From assembly GCF_900007165.1 (NCBI RefSeq), contig NZ_CYGY02000035.1, forward strand, positions 1-64,000: a stretch of 64,000 nt of DNA, in the 5' to 3' direction. The DNA comes from Paraburkholderia piptadeniae. GTDB lineage: Bacteria > Pseudomonadota > Gammaproteobacteria > Burkholderiales > Burkholderiaceae. This document shows, one piece after another, positions 16,627-25,694 of this stretch. The stretch's first letter is position 1. Each line of letters starts with the position of its first letter. The notes under the pieces are model-generated. The model saw nothing but the letters and a program-made list of their open reading frames with translations. It searched no databases and was not told the DNA's origin. A program made the translations under genes and the position numbers.

Positions 16627-17400
16627 CTATTTTGCACTGTTTTGCGGTGTTGCAGGCGCGCCGGCGGGCGCCTGCTTCTGCGACTGCTGCATGCGCGCCG
16701 TCAGCCCCTCGACGACGTCCGGCTCCTTGTACTGCTTCGCGAAGTCGAGCGCCGTGAGGCCGATCTGGTTCTTCACGTTCAGGTCCGCGCCGCTGTCGAG
16801 CAGCAGCTTGACGGTCGACACGTGACCGCCGCGCGCGGCCATCATCAGCGGCGTCGTGCCGTTCGGCGAACCCGTGTCGATGTATGCGTCGTGATCGAGC
16901 AGCAGCTTGACGATATCGTCGTGACCGTTCGCGGCCGCGTAATGCAGCGGCGCCCAGCCCTTCTTGTTGACCTCGGCGTCCTTCGCGATCAGCAGCTTCA
17001 CGATATCGATGTCGCCGTTCAGCGCGGCCATCATCATCGCGTTTTCGCCGGCCTTGTCGAGAATCTCGACGTCCGTTTTCGGATTGTCGATCAGCGCGGC
17101 GACCACCTTGTCCGACTTCTCGCGCGCGGCGATCACCAGGAGCGGCATGCCCTGGTTGTCGGCCATGTTCGGGTCCATGCCGTTCGCCAGTTGCTTCTTC
17201 ACTTCCTTCACATCGTCGAACTTGACGGCCTTGATCATCGTGTCGGTGGACGCCGCGTGCGCTGGCAGCGCGCCGAGCGTCGCGAACGCGACACCCGCCG
17301 CCAACGACACCGCCGCGAAACGTCGGCGCAGGCCCACGGCGCGGGCGATGGTCGGACGGAATGACATGCCGTTATGGCCCTCGATCATGTATTTTTTCAT
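16627..17400 (-). CDS. secreted ankyrin-repeat protein
   Basis: A 257-residue protein with a long signal region; the hydrophobic segment AAVSLAAGVAFATLGALPAHA ends near residue 49, so the mature protein is probably periplasmic. About five ankyrin repeats follow (for example GENAMMMAALNGDIDIVKLL, GWAPLHYAAANGHDDIVKLL, GTTPLMMAARGGHVSTVKLL, GLTALDFAKQYKEPDVV), with a low-complexity QSQKQAPAGAPATPQ tail. Such repeats bind other proteins; the partner is unknown. The first ATG (17400) has a poor ribosome binding site, and the internal ATG at 17367 with GAGGG upstream is an alternative start. It lies 51 bases downstream of the tatD-like gene. Confidence 0.88.
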   Translation of the reverse strand: MKKYMIEGHNGMSFRPTIARAVGLRRRFAAVSLAAGVAFATLGALPAHAASTDTMIKAVKFDDVKEVKKQLANGMDPNMADNQGMPLLVIAAREKSDKVVAALIDNPKTDVEILDKAGENAMMMAALNGDIDIVKLLIAKDAEVNKKGWAPLHYAAANGHDDIVKLLLDHDAYIDTGSPNGTTPLMMAARGGHVSTVKLLLDSGADLNVKNQIGLTALDFAKQYKEPDVVEGLTARMQQSQKQAPAGAPATPQNSAK

Positions 17401-17451
17401 GCTTTACTTTAGGAAAATTTCCTATCCCATTGATATTGCTGACTTCGCAAC

Positions 17452-18243
17452 TCAAGCACCTGCCGGCGCCGGAATCTTGAACAGGCGGAAGAAGTTCTCG
17501 GTCGTCGCAGCGGCGAGCGCTTCGTCCGGCATCTCGCGTTGCTGCGCGATGAAGCGTCCGACATAGCTCACGTACGCAGGTTCATTCGGCTTGCCGCGAT
17601 ACGGCACGGGAGCGAGGTACGGCGAGTCGGTTTCGATCAGCAAACGATCGAGCGGCACGCGGCGCGCGACGTCCTGTACGTCGGTCGCATTCTTGAACGT
17701 CACGATGCCCGAGAGCGAGATGTAGAAATTCTGCGCGAGCGCCTGCTCGGCGACGGCCCACGGCTCGGTGAAGCAGTGCATCACGCCGCCCGGCTCGCTC
17801 GCGCGCTCCTCGGCCATGATCCGCAGCGTGTCAGCCGACGATGCGCGCGTGTGGATGATCAGCGGCTTGCCCGTCCGATGCGCGGCGCGGATGTGCACGC
17901 GAAAACGCTCGCGCTGCCACTCCATGTCGTCGATCGAGCGGCCTTCGAGCCGGTAGTAGTCGAGCCCCGTCTCGCCGATCGCGACCACCTTCGGATGCTG
18001 CGCCAGCTCGACCAGCTCGGCGACGGACGGCTCGCGCGCGTCCTCGTGATCGGGATGGACGCCGACCGACGCGTACACGTTGTCATACGCGCTCGCAATG
18101 TCCAGCACGGACGGTAGCGTTTCAAAGTCGACGGATACGCACAGCGCATGCGTCACGGCATGCGAGCGCATGTTCTCCAGCACTTGCGGCAGACGGTCGC
18201 CGAGTCCCTCGAAGTTGATGTGGCAATGCGAATCGACAAACAT
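17452..18243 (-). CDS. TatD/YcfH-family metal-dependent hydrolase
   Basis: A 263-residue TIM-barrel metallohydrolase. The metal motif DSHCHINF (H6, H8), GETGLDYY, the histidines in PLIIHTRAS and VMHCFTE, and the aspartate in LIETDSPYLAPVPYRGKPNEP are all present. TatD-like proteins act as 3' exonucleases or D-aminoacyl-tRNA deacylases in some species; which of these applies is not shown. It belongs to the mltG-tmk-holB neighbourhood common in proteobacteria, here separated from holB by a GNAT gene. Confidence 0.92.
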   Translation of the reverse strand: MFVDSHCHINFEGLGDRLPQVLENMRSHAVTHALCVSVDFETLPSVLDIASAYDNVYASVGVHPDHEDAREPSVAELVELAQHPKVVAIGETGLDYYRLEGRSIDDMEWQRERFRVHIRAAHRTGKPLIIHTRASSADTLRIMAEERASEPGGVMHCFTEPWAVAEQALAQNFYISLSGIVTFKNATDVQDVARRVPLDRLLIETDSPYLAPVPYRGKPNEPAYVSYVGRFIAQQREMPDEALAAATTENFFRLFKIPAPAGA

Positions 18244-18285
18244 GGTGAAGTCCTGCGAAAAATCCGATGGCGAGTCAGAACGCCC

Positions 18286-18792
18286 TTAGTGTGAACCGTC
18301 CAGACGCTTGCCGAGGATGACCAGATCGCGTTCGACGCCATCCAGCACCGCAACGCGCGGCAGCGTGCCCCAAGCGGTAAAGCCGAACGATTGGAAAAGC
18401 CGCACGCTCGGCTCATTGTGGCCGAACACGAAACCGAGCACCGTATCGATGCCGAGTTTCGGCGCCGCCTCCAGCGAGGCCGCAAGCAGTTTCTTGCCCA
18501 AGCCCTTGCCGCGTGCCGCTTCGTGCAGATAGATGCTGACTTCGGACGTACGTTGATAGGCCGGACGGCCGTAGAAATCAGAAAAGCTCAGCCATCCGAT
18601 GATGCGCCCCTCGTCTTCGACCACCCACAGCGGACGCTTTTCGGGGCCATGCGCATCGAACCACGCGCGGCGGCTATCCATGCTGACGGGCTCCAGATCG
18701 GCCGTGACCTGCCGCGACGGCACGGTCGAGTTGTAAATGGCGACGATTTCGGGCAGATCGTCGAGCGTGGCGTCGCGGTACTGAAAGGTCAT
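18286..18792 (-). CDS. GNAT acetyltransferase, phosphinothricin-acetyltransferase-like
   Basis: A 168-residue N-acetyltransferase. It begins YRDATLDDLPEIVAIYNSTV, typical of the PAT subgroup, with WLSFSDFYGRPAYQRTSEVS in the middle and the acetyl-CoA motif EAARGKGLGKKLLAASL. NEPSVRLFQSFGF and the C-terminal LDGVERDLVILGKRL complete the fold. The acceptor (amino acid analogue or peptide) is not known. No ribosome binding site is evident before 18792. It sits between holB and the tatD-like gene, 64 bases after holB. Confidence 0.88.
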   Translation of the reverse strand: MTFQYRDATLDDLPEIVAIYNSTVPSRQVTADLEPVSMDSRRAWFDAHGPEKRPLWVVEDEGRIIGWLSFSDFYGRPAYQRTSEVSIYLHEAARGKGLGKKLLAASLEAAPKLGIDTVLGFVFGHNEPSVRLFQSFGFTAWGTLPRVAVLDGVERDLVILGKRLDGSH

Positions 18793-18856
18793 GTCGATAT
18801 CGTTCAATGAAATGGGACAGGAAGCGGAACGAAGCGGCCGCGCCGCTCCGCGCGGG

Positions 18857-19906
18857 CTACGCGAACAGGTCGCGATAGCCGAGAAACAGTTCCTCGAACA
18901 CGAGCCGCGCGTTGAGCGGATGGTTTTCGACGGCGCGCTGCCGCGTGACCGTCCGCATGAAGCGCGCGAATGCATGCGCATCGGCTAGCGATGCGCAGCG
19001 CGCGAGCGCCGACGCCGCCGCCGGGAAATAGCGCGGCGTGCCCGCCGTGGACTGCGCGAGAAGGTCGTACATCCAGCGTTGCAGCCAGCCGAGCACGAGC
19101 GGCACGGGCAGTTTCTGCAGCGTCTCGCCGCAGGCGAAAGCATCGCAGTCCGGACCGGCCGCCAGTTGGTTCAGCGTCCAGTCGCGCAGCGGCCGGTTCT
19201 CGTCGCTCGCCAGCGCGAGCGCCGTGAGCGGCGCGCCGCCCACTTCCGCGAGCAGGCCCGGCGCATCGTCGATACCCTGCGTCGCGAGCCAGTCCGTGGC
19301 GGCTTCGGGCGAAGGCGTCGTCATCGGCCATTGACGGCAGCGGCTGATGATGGTCGGCAGCAGGCGGTCGATGCGCGCCGACACCATCAGGAACACGACG
19401 CCCGCAGGCGGCTCTTCGAGCGTCTTGAGCAACGCATTGGCCGCGGCGATATTCAGCGCCTCCGCGGGATACAGCACGACGACGCGCGCGCCGCCGCGAT
19501 GCGAGCCGACGCCGCAAAAGTCCAGCAGCGCCCGCACCTGCTCGATCTTGATTTCCTTGCTGGGCGCGCGCGTTTTCTTGCCGCCGTCGTCGGCGTCGGC
19601 CTTGTCGGCCTTCTCCGCTTTTTCATCGCTTGCGGCGTTGACGAAGCCCGCCTCGGCGGCGAGGGCCTCGGGCAGCACGATCCGGTAGTCCGGATGATTG
19701 CCCTTGCTGAACCAGTTGCATGCCGCGCATTTGCCGCACGGCTCGCCGTCCGGCAACGCCGATTCGCACAACAGCCCCTGCGCAAGATGCTGGGCGAAGC
19801 GCAGCTTGCCGATCCCGGCCTGCCCATGGAGCAGCAATGCGTGCGGCCAGTGGGCGCGCAGCTGCTGCAGGCGGTTCCAGTCGTCGGTTTGCCACGGATA
19901 AATCAT
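18857..19906 (-). CDS. holB: DNA polymerase III subunit delta'
   Basis: Part of the clamp loader that opens the beta clamp on primed DNA. The 349 residues begin YPWQTDDWNRLQQLRAHWPHALLLHG with a P-loop-like HGQAGIGK. Four zinc-ligand cysteines lie in CESALPDGEPCGKCAAC, and the AAA core includes NALLKTLEEPP and SRCRQWPM. A lysine- and aspartate-rich insertion (about 93-112, EKAEKADKADADDGGKK) before KIEQVRALLDF is longer than I expect from enterobacterial HolB. It is downstream of tmk and should be co-transcribed with it. Confidence 0.95.
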   Translation of the reverse strand: MIYPWQTDDWNRLQQLRAHWPHALLLHGQAGIGKLRFAQHLAQGLLCESALPDGEPCGKCAACNWFSKGNHPDYRIVLPEALAAEAGFVNAASDEKAEKADKADADDGGKKTRAPSKEIKIEQVRALLDFCGVGSHRGGARVVVLYPAEALNIAAANALLKTLEEPPAGVVFLMVSARIDRLLPTIISRCRQWPMTTPSPEAATDWLATQGIDDAPGLLAEVGGAPLTALALASDENRPLRDWTLNQLAAGPDCDAFACGETLQKLPVPLVLGWLQRWMYDLLAQSTAGTPRYFPAAASALARCASLADAHAFARFMRTVTRQRAVENHPLNARLVFEELFLGYRDLFA

Positions 19907-20000
19907 TGTTTGTCTTTTGATTCAATAGGTTGAAGAGACTTTTTCATGTATCGGCCGAATATTTCAGTCGGCCATACGAAATTCCTATAACGCTTTAAAA

Positions 20001-20624
20001 TCAAAGCGATACAATCAATTTTTCAAGTTGCTTCTGAATTTCAGCGATGCTGCGCGTCGAGTCGATGATAGCGAATCGATAAGGCGCTTCCTCGGCGCGG
20101 CGCAGATATTCGGCGCGCGTGCGGGTGAAGAACGCGTCGGATTCGCTCTCGAAGCGGTCCGGGGCGCGCGCCGCGCTGCGGCGTTCGCTGGCCGTATCGG
20201 GCGGCACGTCGAACAGCACTGTCAGGTCCGGCTGGAAACCGCCCTGTACCCAGCGTTCGAGCGTCTCCAGCTTGTCGCGCGGCAGGCCACGTCCGCCGCC
20301 CTGATACGCGAATGTCGCATCGGTGAAGCGGTCGGACAGCACCCAGTCGCCACGCGCGAGCGCCGGCTCGATCACCTGGGCGAGATGCTCGCGGCGCGCC
20401 GCGAACATCAGCAGCGCCTCGGTTTCGAGATCCATCGTCTGATGCAGCAGGATGTCGCGCAGTGTTTCGCCGAGCTGCGTGCCACCCGGCTCGCGCGTCA
20501 TGACGACGGAACGGCCCGTCGCCGCGACCTTCTGCTCGAGCCTGTCGCGGAACCAGCCTAAATGCGTGGTCTTGCCCGCGCCGTCGATGCCCTCGAACGT
20601 GATGAATTTGCCCCGCGCCATCAT
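20001..20624 (-). CDS. tmk: thymidylate kinase
   Basis: Phosphorylates dTMP to dTDP for DNA synthesis. The P-loop FEGIDGAGKTTHL lies at 10-22, REPGGTQLGETLRDILL is the DR/EPGGT motif, DRFTDATFAYQGGGRGL the DRF motif with LID region, and DLTVLFDVPPDTASERR follows. The ATG at 20624 overlaps the mltG stop (ATGA), a sign of translational coupling; a second ATG follows at once at 20621. Confidence 0.96.
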   Translation of the reverse strand: MMARGKFITFEGIDGAGKTTHLGWFRDRLEQKVAATGRSVVMTREPGGTQLGETLRDILLHQTMDLETEALLMFAARREHLAQVIEPALARGDWVLSDRFTDATFAYQGGGRGLPRDKLETLERWVQGGFQPDLTVLFDVPPDTASERRSAARAPDRFESESDAFFTRTRAEYLRRAEEAPYRFAIIDSTRSIAEIQKQLEKLIVSL

Positions 20625-21640
20625 TGCCCTCGAATGTATTTGTCGACGGCCTTGTTGTGATCGCCGAGCGTGTCAGAAAAAATGCTGCTGCCGTCGCCGC
20701 GCGAGACGAAATACAGCGCGCTGGTCGGCGCGGGGTTGAGCGCGGCCTGCAGCGACGCGACGCCCGGCAGCGCGATCGGCGAAGGCGGCAGACCCATCCG
20801 CGTGTAGGTATTGTAGGGAGTGTCCGTCTGCAGGTCCTTTTTGCGCAGATGGCCCGTGTAGCTGTCGCCCATTCCGTAGATGACGGTCGGGTCGGTCTGC
20901 AGCGGCATGCCCGCGCGCAGGCGGTTCGCGAACACGCCCGCGACCATCGCCCGGTCGGAGGCCTTGCCCGTTTCCTTTTCGACGATCGACGCCATCGTCA
21001 GCGCCTCATACGGCGTCTTGTACGGCAGGCCCGGCGCGCGCCCGGCCCACGCTTCGTCGATGCGCAGCTTCATCAGCCGGTATGCGCGGCGATAGACGTC
21101 GAGATCGCTCGTGTCCTTGTCGAACAGGTAGGTATCGGGGAAGAACAGCCCTTCGCCCTTGCCCGTCGGCGTTTCCGGTGCGCCGATTGCTTTCAGGATG
21201 TCGGCATCGGACATGGTCGCCGTGTCGTGCTTCAGCGCCGGATTCGAATCGAGTTCGGTGCGCATGTGCCTGAACGTCCACCCTTCGATGATCGTCGCGA
21301 CATACTCGTTGACGTCGCCGCGCGCGATTTTTTGCAGTACCTCGTACGGCGTGATGCCCTGCTTGAATTCGTAGTTGCCCGATTTGAGCGCCGTCTGCAG
21401 GCCGAGCACGCGCGTCATGATGACGAAAAGCTCAGGCTCGACGGGCACGCCGCCCCGGTTGAGCTGCGCCGTGACGCTGCGCAGGCTGCTGTGCGGCTTG
21501 ATCGTGACGTCGAGTTGCGGGGTGGCGAGTTGGACGGGTGTGGTGGCCCAGTGGTACGCGCCGAAGGCCGCGGCGACGGTCAGCATCGCGAGCACGACGC
21601 AGGCGATGAGACATTTCTTCAAAAAGGTCATGCGAAACAT
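20621..21640 (-). CDS. mltG: endolytic murein transglycosylase MltG (YceG)
   Basis: An inner-membrane lytic transglycosylase that cuts nascent glycan strands and sets their length. A single N-terminal helix (about 9-27, CLIACVVLAMLTVAAAFGA) anchors the periplasmic domain. The catalytic glutamate is in ALTMASIVEKETGKASDR, and TYTRMGLPPSPIALPG is the conserved C-terminal signature. From the ATG at 21640 the protein has 339 residues, the usual length. Upstream starts in the same frame extend to 21682 but lack a ribosome binding site. First gene of the mltG-tmk-holB operon. Confidence 0.94.
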   Translation of the reverse strand: MFRMTFLKKCLIACVVLAMLTVAAAFGAYHWATTPVQLATPQLDVTIKPHSSLRSVTAQLNRGGVPVEPELFVIMTRVLGLQTALKSGNYEFKQGITPYEVLQKIARGDVNEYVATIIEGWTFRHMRTELDSNPALKHDTATMSDADILKAIGAPETPTGKGEGLFFPDTYLFDKDTSDLDVYRRAYRLMKLRIDEAWAGRAPGLPYKTPYEALTMASIVEKETGKASDRAMVAGVFANRLRAGMPLQTDPTVIYGMGDSYTGHLRKKDLQTDTPYNTYTRMGLPPSPIALPGVASLQAALNPAPTSALYFVSRGDGSSIFSDTLGDHNKAVDKYIRGQ

Positions 21641-21709
21641 GGCTGGAGTGAAGCCAATATAATACTTGCTTGCCTCCGCCAAAGTCAGATTTGACTGTTC
21701 TCCGAATCC

Positions 21710-22756
21710 ATGAACGCACCGCTCGCAGCCACCGGCACCGCTGTCCCCGCCCCCGTTTCGCTTCCCGTGTTCCCGCGACCCGCGCGCGACGAGTTCGACG
21801 CCGTGCTCTCGCGCGGCGCTTTCATGCCGCTGCCGCAGTTCGGCGTGATCGATACGAAGGGCGACGACGCCGCCTCATTCCTGCATTCGCAGCTGACCAA
21901 CGACACACAGCATCTCGATGCGGCCAGCGCGCGCCTTGCCGGCTATTGCTCGGCGAAAGGCCGCCTGCTCGCGTCGTTCCTCATGTGGTGCAGCGGCGAG
22001 ACGATCCGGATGCTGGTATCGAAGGACGTGCAGGCCGCCGTGCACAAGCGTCTGTCGATGTTCGTGCTGCGCGCGAAAGCGAAGCTGTCCGACGCGACGG
22101 ACGACACGCTCGCGATCGGCCTCGCCGGTGACGTGCGCGCTGCGCTCTCCGGCGTGTTCGACGCGATTCCCGATGGCGTGCACGTGAAGGTCGACGGCCC
22201 GGCGGGCTCGCTCGTGCGCGTGCCGGATGCGGCGGGACGCCTGCGCTACGTGTGGGTCGGCCCGATTGCCGAAGTCGAAGCGCGCCTGCCTGCGCTCGAA
22301 GCGAAGCTCGCGCGCGTGTCGCCTGCCGTGTGGGACTGGCTCGACATCCGCGCGGGCGAGCCGCGCATCACGCAGCGCGTGACCGAGCAGTTCGTCCCGC
22401 AGATGGTCAACTTCGACGTGCTCGGCGGCGTCAATTTCCGCAAGGGCTGCTATCCGGGCCAGGAAGTGGTCGCGCGCAGCCAGTATCGCGGCACGATCAA
22501 ACGGCGCATGGCGCTCGCGAACGTCGCGGGCGAAACGGAAAGCGTCGTGCCGGGCGCGGAACTGTTCCATTCGGACGATCCGGGCCAGCCGTGCGGAATG
22601 CTCGTCAACACGGCGGCGGCGCCCGACGGCGGTGTCGATGCGCTCGTCGAGATCAAGCTGACCGCACTCGAAAACGGCACCGTGCATCTGGGCTCGGCGG
22701 ACGGTCCGGCGCTCGCTTTCCTGCCGTTGCCTTACGCGCTGCCGGCGGAAATCTGA
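21710..22756 (+). CDS. ygfZ: folate-binding Fe-S cluster protein YgfZ
   Basis: A 348-residue tetrahydrofolate-dependent helper for iron-sulfur enzyme maintenance, related to glycine-cleavage T protein. The diagnostic KGCYPGQEVVAR motif, with its conserved cysteine, is in NFRKGCYPGQEVVARSQYRG at about 244-263. The N-terminal QFGVIDTKGDDAASFLHSQL and AGYCSAKGRLLASF segments are typical. The gene is divergent from mltG, as in many beta- and gamma-proteobacteria. The first 30 residues (PLAATGTAVPAPVSLPVF) are low-complexity. Confidence 0.94.
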   Translation: MNAPLAATGTAVPAPVSLPVFPRPARDEFDAVLSRGAFMPLPQFGVIDTKGDDAASFLHSQLTNDTQHLDAASARLAGYCSAKGRLLASFLMWCSGETIRMLVSKDVQAAVHKRLSMFVLRAKAKLSDATDDTLAIGLAGDVRAALSGVFDAIPDGVHVKVDGPAGSLVRVPDAAGRLRYVWVGPIAEVEARLPALEAKLARVSPAVWDWLDIRAGEPRITQRVTEQFVPQMVNFDVLGGVNFRKGCYPGQEVVARSQYRGTIKRRMALANVAGETESVVPGAELFHSDDPGQPCGMLVNTAAAPDGGVDALVEIKLTALENGTVHLGSADGPALAFLPLPYALPAEI

Positions 22757-22855
22757 GCGACAGCAACGCCTGCATGCCCGTGCGCCGCGCCTTTTTGTTC
22801 GGGCGCGGCGCGTCCCCGCCGTATTCACGCACTCTCGTTACGTAGACCTTTTCCG

Positions 22856-23680
22856 ATGTGTCTGATCGTGTTCGACTGGCGCCCCGATGCGTCCGACGGT
22901 CCGCTGTTCACGCTCGCCGCGAATCGCGACGAATTCCTGAAGCGCACAGCCGAGCCGATGCACTGGTGGGACGATGCGCCCAATCTGCTGGCGGGACGCG
23001 ATCTCGTCGGCGGCGGCACGTGGCTCGGGATGACGCGCGACGGACGCTTCGCCGCGCTCACCAACTATCGCGCGCCGAGCGAGATGCGCGCCGACGCGCC
23101 GACGCGCGGCACGCTGGTCAGCAACTGGCTCTCGAACGGCCACGGCATCGAAAGCGGCACGCCGCCGCTCGACTATCTGCTGCAAGTCGCGCAAGACGGC
23201 GACATGTATAACGGCTTCAATCTGCTGGTGGGCGACTGGACGCGGCGCGAACTGGCGTGGTACTGCAACCGCTCGCCCGCCGCGCCGACGCTGCTCGCGC
23301 CGGGCACGCACGGCATCTCGAACGCGGTGCTCGACACGCCGTGGCCGAAGCTCGTGCACAAGCGCGCCGAACTCGCGCAGGTGCTCGCCGGCGATGCACG
23401 CGCGCCGCTCGCGACGCTGGTCGGCCTGATGCGCGATCCGCGCGTCGCGCGCGACGACGAACTGCCGGCGACGGGCATTTCGCTCGAGCGCGAACGCGCG
23501 CTGTCGGCGGCCTTCATCGATACGCCAGACTACGGCACGCGGGGCACTACGGCGTTGCGGGTGCTCGCTCAGGACGGGAGCCTCAGCGTGTCGGCGCTCG
23601 AGCGCAGCGACGACAACGGTTCGCACCGCGTGGCACGCCCCGGCGATTACGAGCGCTGCTTCACGTTCGACATCGCGTAA
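22856..23680 (+). CDS. NRDE (TANGO2-like) family protein
   Basis: A 274-residue protein with the NRDE signature near the N terminus (FTLAANRDEFLKRTAEPMHWW) after an immediate N-terminal cysteine (MCLIVFDW), which could serve as an N-terminal nucleophile once methionine is removed. Other family motifs are LLAGRDLVGGGTWLGMTRDG, NLLVGDW and GTHGISNAVLDTPWPKL. The human relative TANGO2 is linked to lipid and haem handling; the bacterial role is unknown. It follows ygfZ by 99 bases on the same strand. Confidence 0.92.
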   Translation: MCLIVFDWRPDASDGPLFTLAANRDEFLKRTAEPMHWWDDAPNLLAGRDLVGGGTWLGMTRDGRFAALTNYRAPSEMRADAPTRGTLVSNWLSNGHGIESGTPPLDYLLQVAQDGDMYNGFNLLVGDWTRRELAWYCNRSPAAPTLLAPGTHGISNAVLDTPWPKLVHKRAELAQVLAGDARAPLATLVGLMRDPRVARDDELPATGISLERERALSAAFIDTPDYGTRGTTALRVLAQDGSLSVSALERSDDNGSHRVARPGDYERCFTFDIA

Positions 23681-23708
23681 CGCAAAGCCGCGCCACAGAG
23701 CACGCTCC

Positions 23709-24668
23709 CTATTCGACGCCGAATGCGGCGCGCAATGCCGCCGCCGCGTCCGCATGCGCGCGGGCGACGTCGGGCACGTAGCCGCCCATCTTGAAGAACT
23801 CGTGGATCATGCCGGCGTAGCACTTGAACGCGACGGCATTGCCCGCCTCGCGCAGCTTGTGCGCGTACGCCTCGCCTTCGTCGCTCAACGGATCGTATTC
23901 GGCCGTCGCGATCCACGCAGGCGCCACGCGATGAAAATCCGGCGCGCCTCGCGTGCCGTCGAGCGGCGCGAAACGCCAGTCGTGACGGTCGTCGTCGTTG
24001 CGCACGTATTGCTCGAAGAACCATTGAATCGTGTCGCCGGACAGCAGATAGCCGTCCGAGAGGCGTTCGTGCGAATCGGTCTGCTGATGCCCCGTCGTGC
24101 CCGGATAGATCAGCAGTTGCAGCGCGAGTTCGATATCCGCGTCCCGCGCGAGCACCGCGCAGACGGTGGCGAGCGTGCCACCCGCGCTATCGCCGCCGAC
24201 GGCGATGCGGCGTGCGTCGATGCCGTAGAGCGCCGCGTTCTCCTGCAGCCAATTGAGCGCGTCGAACGCATCGTCGACGGCCGTTGGAAACTTGTGCTCG
24301 GGCGCAAGCCGGTAATCGACCGACATCACGACGCACTGCGCGTCGCGCGCGAACATCCGGCAGATCGCATCGTGCGTGTTCACGCTGCCGACCGTGAAGC
24401 CGCCGCCGTGATAGTAGACGAGCGCGGGCGCGGGGTTCGCCCATTGCGGCTCGGCGGGATGATAGAGACGCACGCGGATCGGCACGCCGTCGCGCATCGG
24501 CACGTCGATGTCCTCGACGGAAAACATCGGCGCGGCAGGCACTTCGAGTATCGGCGCGCTCTTTTCGTATGACGCGCGCGCTTCCTGCGCGGTCAGATCG
24601 TGATACGCGGGGCGCTTCGCGCGCGCGATCATGTCGAGCACCTGCTCGATCTTCGGGTTCAACGGCAT
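23709..24668 (-). CDS. alpha/beta hydrolase, hormone-sensitive-lipase type
   Basis: A 319-residue carboxylesterase of family IV. The oxyanion motif is YYHGGGFTVGS, the nucleophile motif GGDSAGGTLAT, the acid is in ATAEYDPLSDEG and the histidine in GMIHEFFKMGGYVP, so the triad is complete. Substrates are usually short-chain esters. The start at 24668 (MPLNPKIEQ) fits the family; 24686 is possible and neither has a clear ribosome binding site. It is the last gene of a five-gene minus-strand run that begins at 27524. Confidence 0.9.
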   Translation of the reverse strand: MPLNPKIEQVLDMIARAKRPAYHDLTAQEARASYEKSAPILEVPAAPMFSVEDIDVPMRDGVPIRVRLYHPAEPQWANPAPALVYYHGGGFTVGSVNTHDAICRMFARDAQCVVMSVDYRLAPEHKFPTAVDDAFDALNWLQENAALYGIDARRIAVGGDSAGGTLATVCAVLARDADIELALQLLIYPGTTGHQQTDSHERLSDGYLLSGDTIQWFFEQYVRNDDDRHDWRFAPLDGTRGAPDFHRVAPAWIATAEYDPLSDEGEAYAHKLREAGNAVAFKCYAGMIHEFFKMGGYVPDVARAHADAAAALRAAFGVE

Positions 24669-24768
24669 GTTCGGTCGGCAGCGCATGAGCGCCCGTCGGT
24701 TGAGTGAGCGCCGTATGATGCCACGCGATGCCAGGCAGCGCTCGTGTCACCCGTATCGGTCACGCGCG

Positions 24769-25638
24769 CTAACGTGCTTCCTTGACCTCGGGCTTCAGCG
24801 ACAGCGGATCGGTCGGATTGCGCTGCTGCTCGATATCCTCGTGGCGCAGCCGCACGGTCGCGAGAATCGCGGGATGCGTGAGGATATAGAAACGCCGCCC
24901 GGCGATCGCGTCGAACGTCAGGCTCGCGACATCCGCCGCGCTCAGCTTGCCGGAACGCACGGCGCGCTGTAGCTGCTTGTCGGCGGCCTGTTGCGAGCGC
25001 GTCGGTTGCGCGCCGTTGCGCAACGAGTCGGGACGTGTGCGCTCGGCGTCCGCGATGCCCGTCGGCACGAACGCGGGACACAGCAGCGAGCAACTTACCT
25101 GGCCGCCCGCATTCTGCAGATCGTGATACAGCGTCTCCGTCAGCGACACCACCGCGTGCTTCGACGCGTTGTAGATGCCCATCGACGGCGGCGACAGCAA
25201 GCCCGCCACCGACGCCGTATTGACGATATGCGCGGGCTCGTTCTGCGCGAGCATGATCGGCGTGAACACGCGCACGCCATGCGCGACGCCCATCACGTTG
25301 ACGCCGAACACCCAGTCCCAGTCGTTCGCCGAGCTTTCCCACAAGAAGCCGCCCGCGCCGACGCCCGCGTTGTTGAAGAGCAGATGGACCTTGCCGAAGG
25401 CTGCGAGCGAGGCATCCGCCAGCGCCTGAACCTGCGCGCCATCGGAGACGTCCGTGGTCACGCCGACGACCTCGGCACCCGACGCGCGCAGCGCGTCGAC
25501 CGCTTGCGCGAGCGCGCCCGCATCGACATCCGCGAGCACGAGCTTCATGCCGAGCGACGCGCCCTTTTCCGCGAACGCGCGGCCAAAGCCGCTCGCAGCG
25601 CCCGTGATAACGGCGACCTTGCCGTCGAACTGGAACAT
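24769..25638 (-). CDS. short-chain dehydrogenase/reductase
   Basis: A classical SDR of 289 residues. The cofactor motif VAVITGAASGFGRAFAEKGA is near the N terminus, with NNAGVG, the catalytic serine in VNTASVAGLLS and the YNASK catalytic pair. The aspartate in LVLADVDAG at the second strand favours NAD(H). A C-terminal extension (about 230-289) is longer than in most SDRs. The start at 25638 follows GGGAG. It lies 56 bases after the CurA-like gene and is probably co-transcribed. Substrate unknown. Confidence 0.9.
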   Translation of the reverse strand: MFQFDGKVAVITGAASGFGRAFAEKGASLGMKLVLADVDAGALAQAVDALRASGAEVVGVTTDVSDGAQVQALADASLAAFGKVHLLFNNAGVGAGGFLWESSANDWDWVFGVNVMGVAHGVRVFTPIMLAQNEPAHIVNTASVAGLLSPPSMGIYNASKHAVVSLTETLYHDLQNAGGQVSCSLLCPAFVPTGIADAERTRPDSLRNGAQPTRSQQAADKQLQRAVRSGKLSAADVASLTFDAIAGRRFYILTHPAILATVRLRHEDIEQQRNPTDPLSLKPEVKEAR

Positions 25639-25694
25639 GCAGACTCCCTTAGTGGACCATTGTGCGTACTGAGTATCCGACGACGCCCGCGCGC

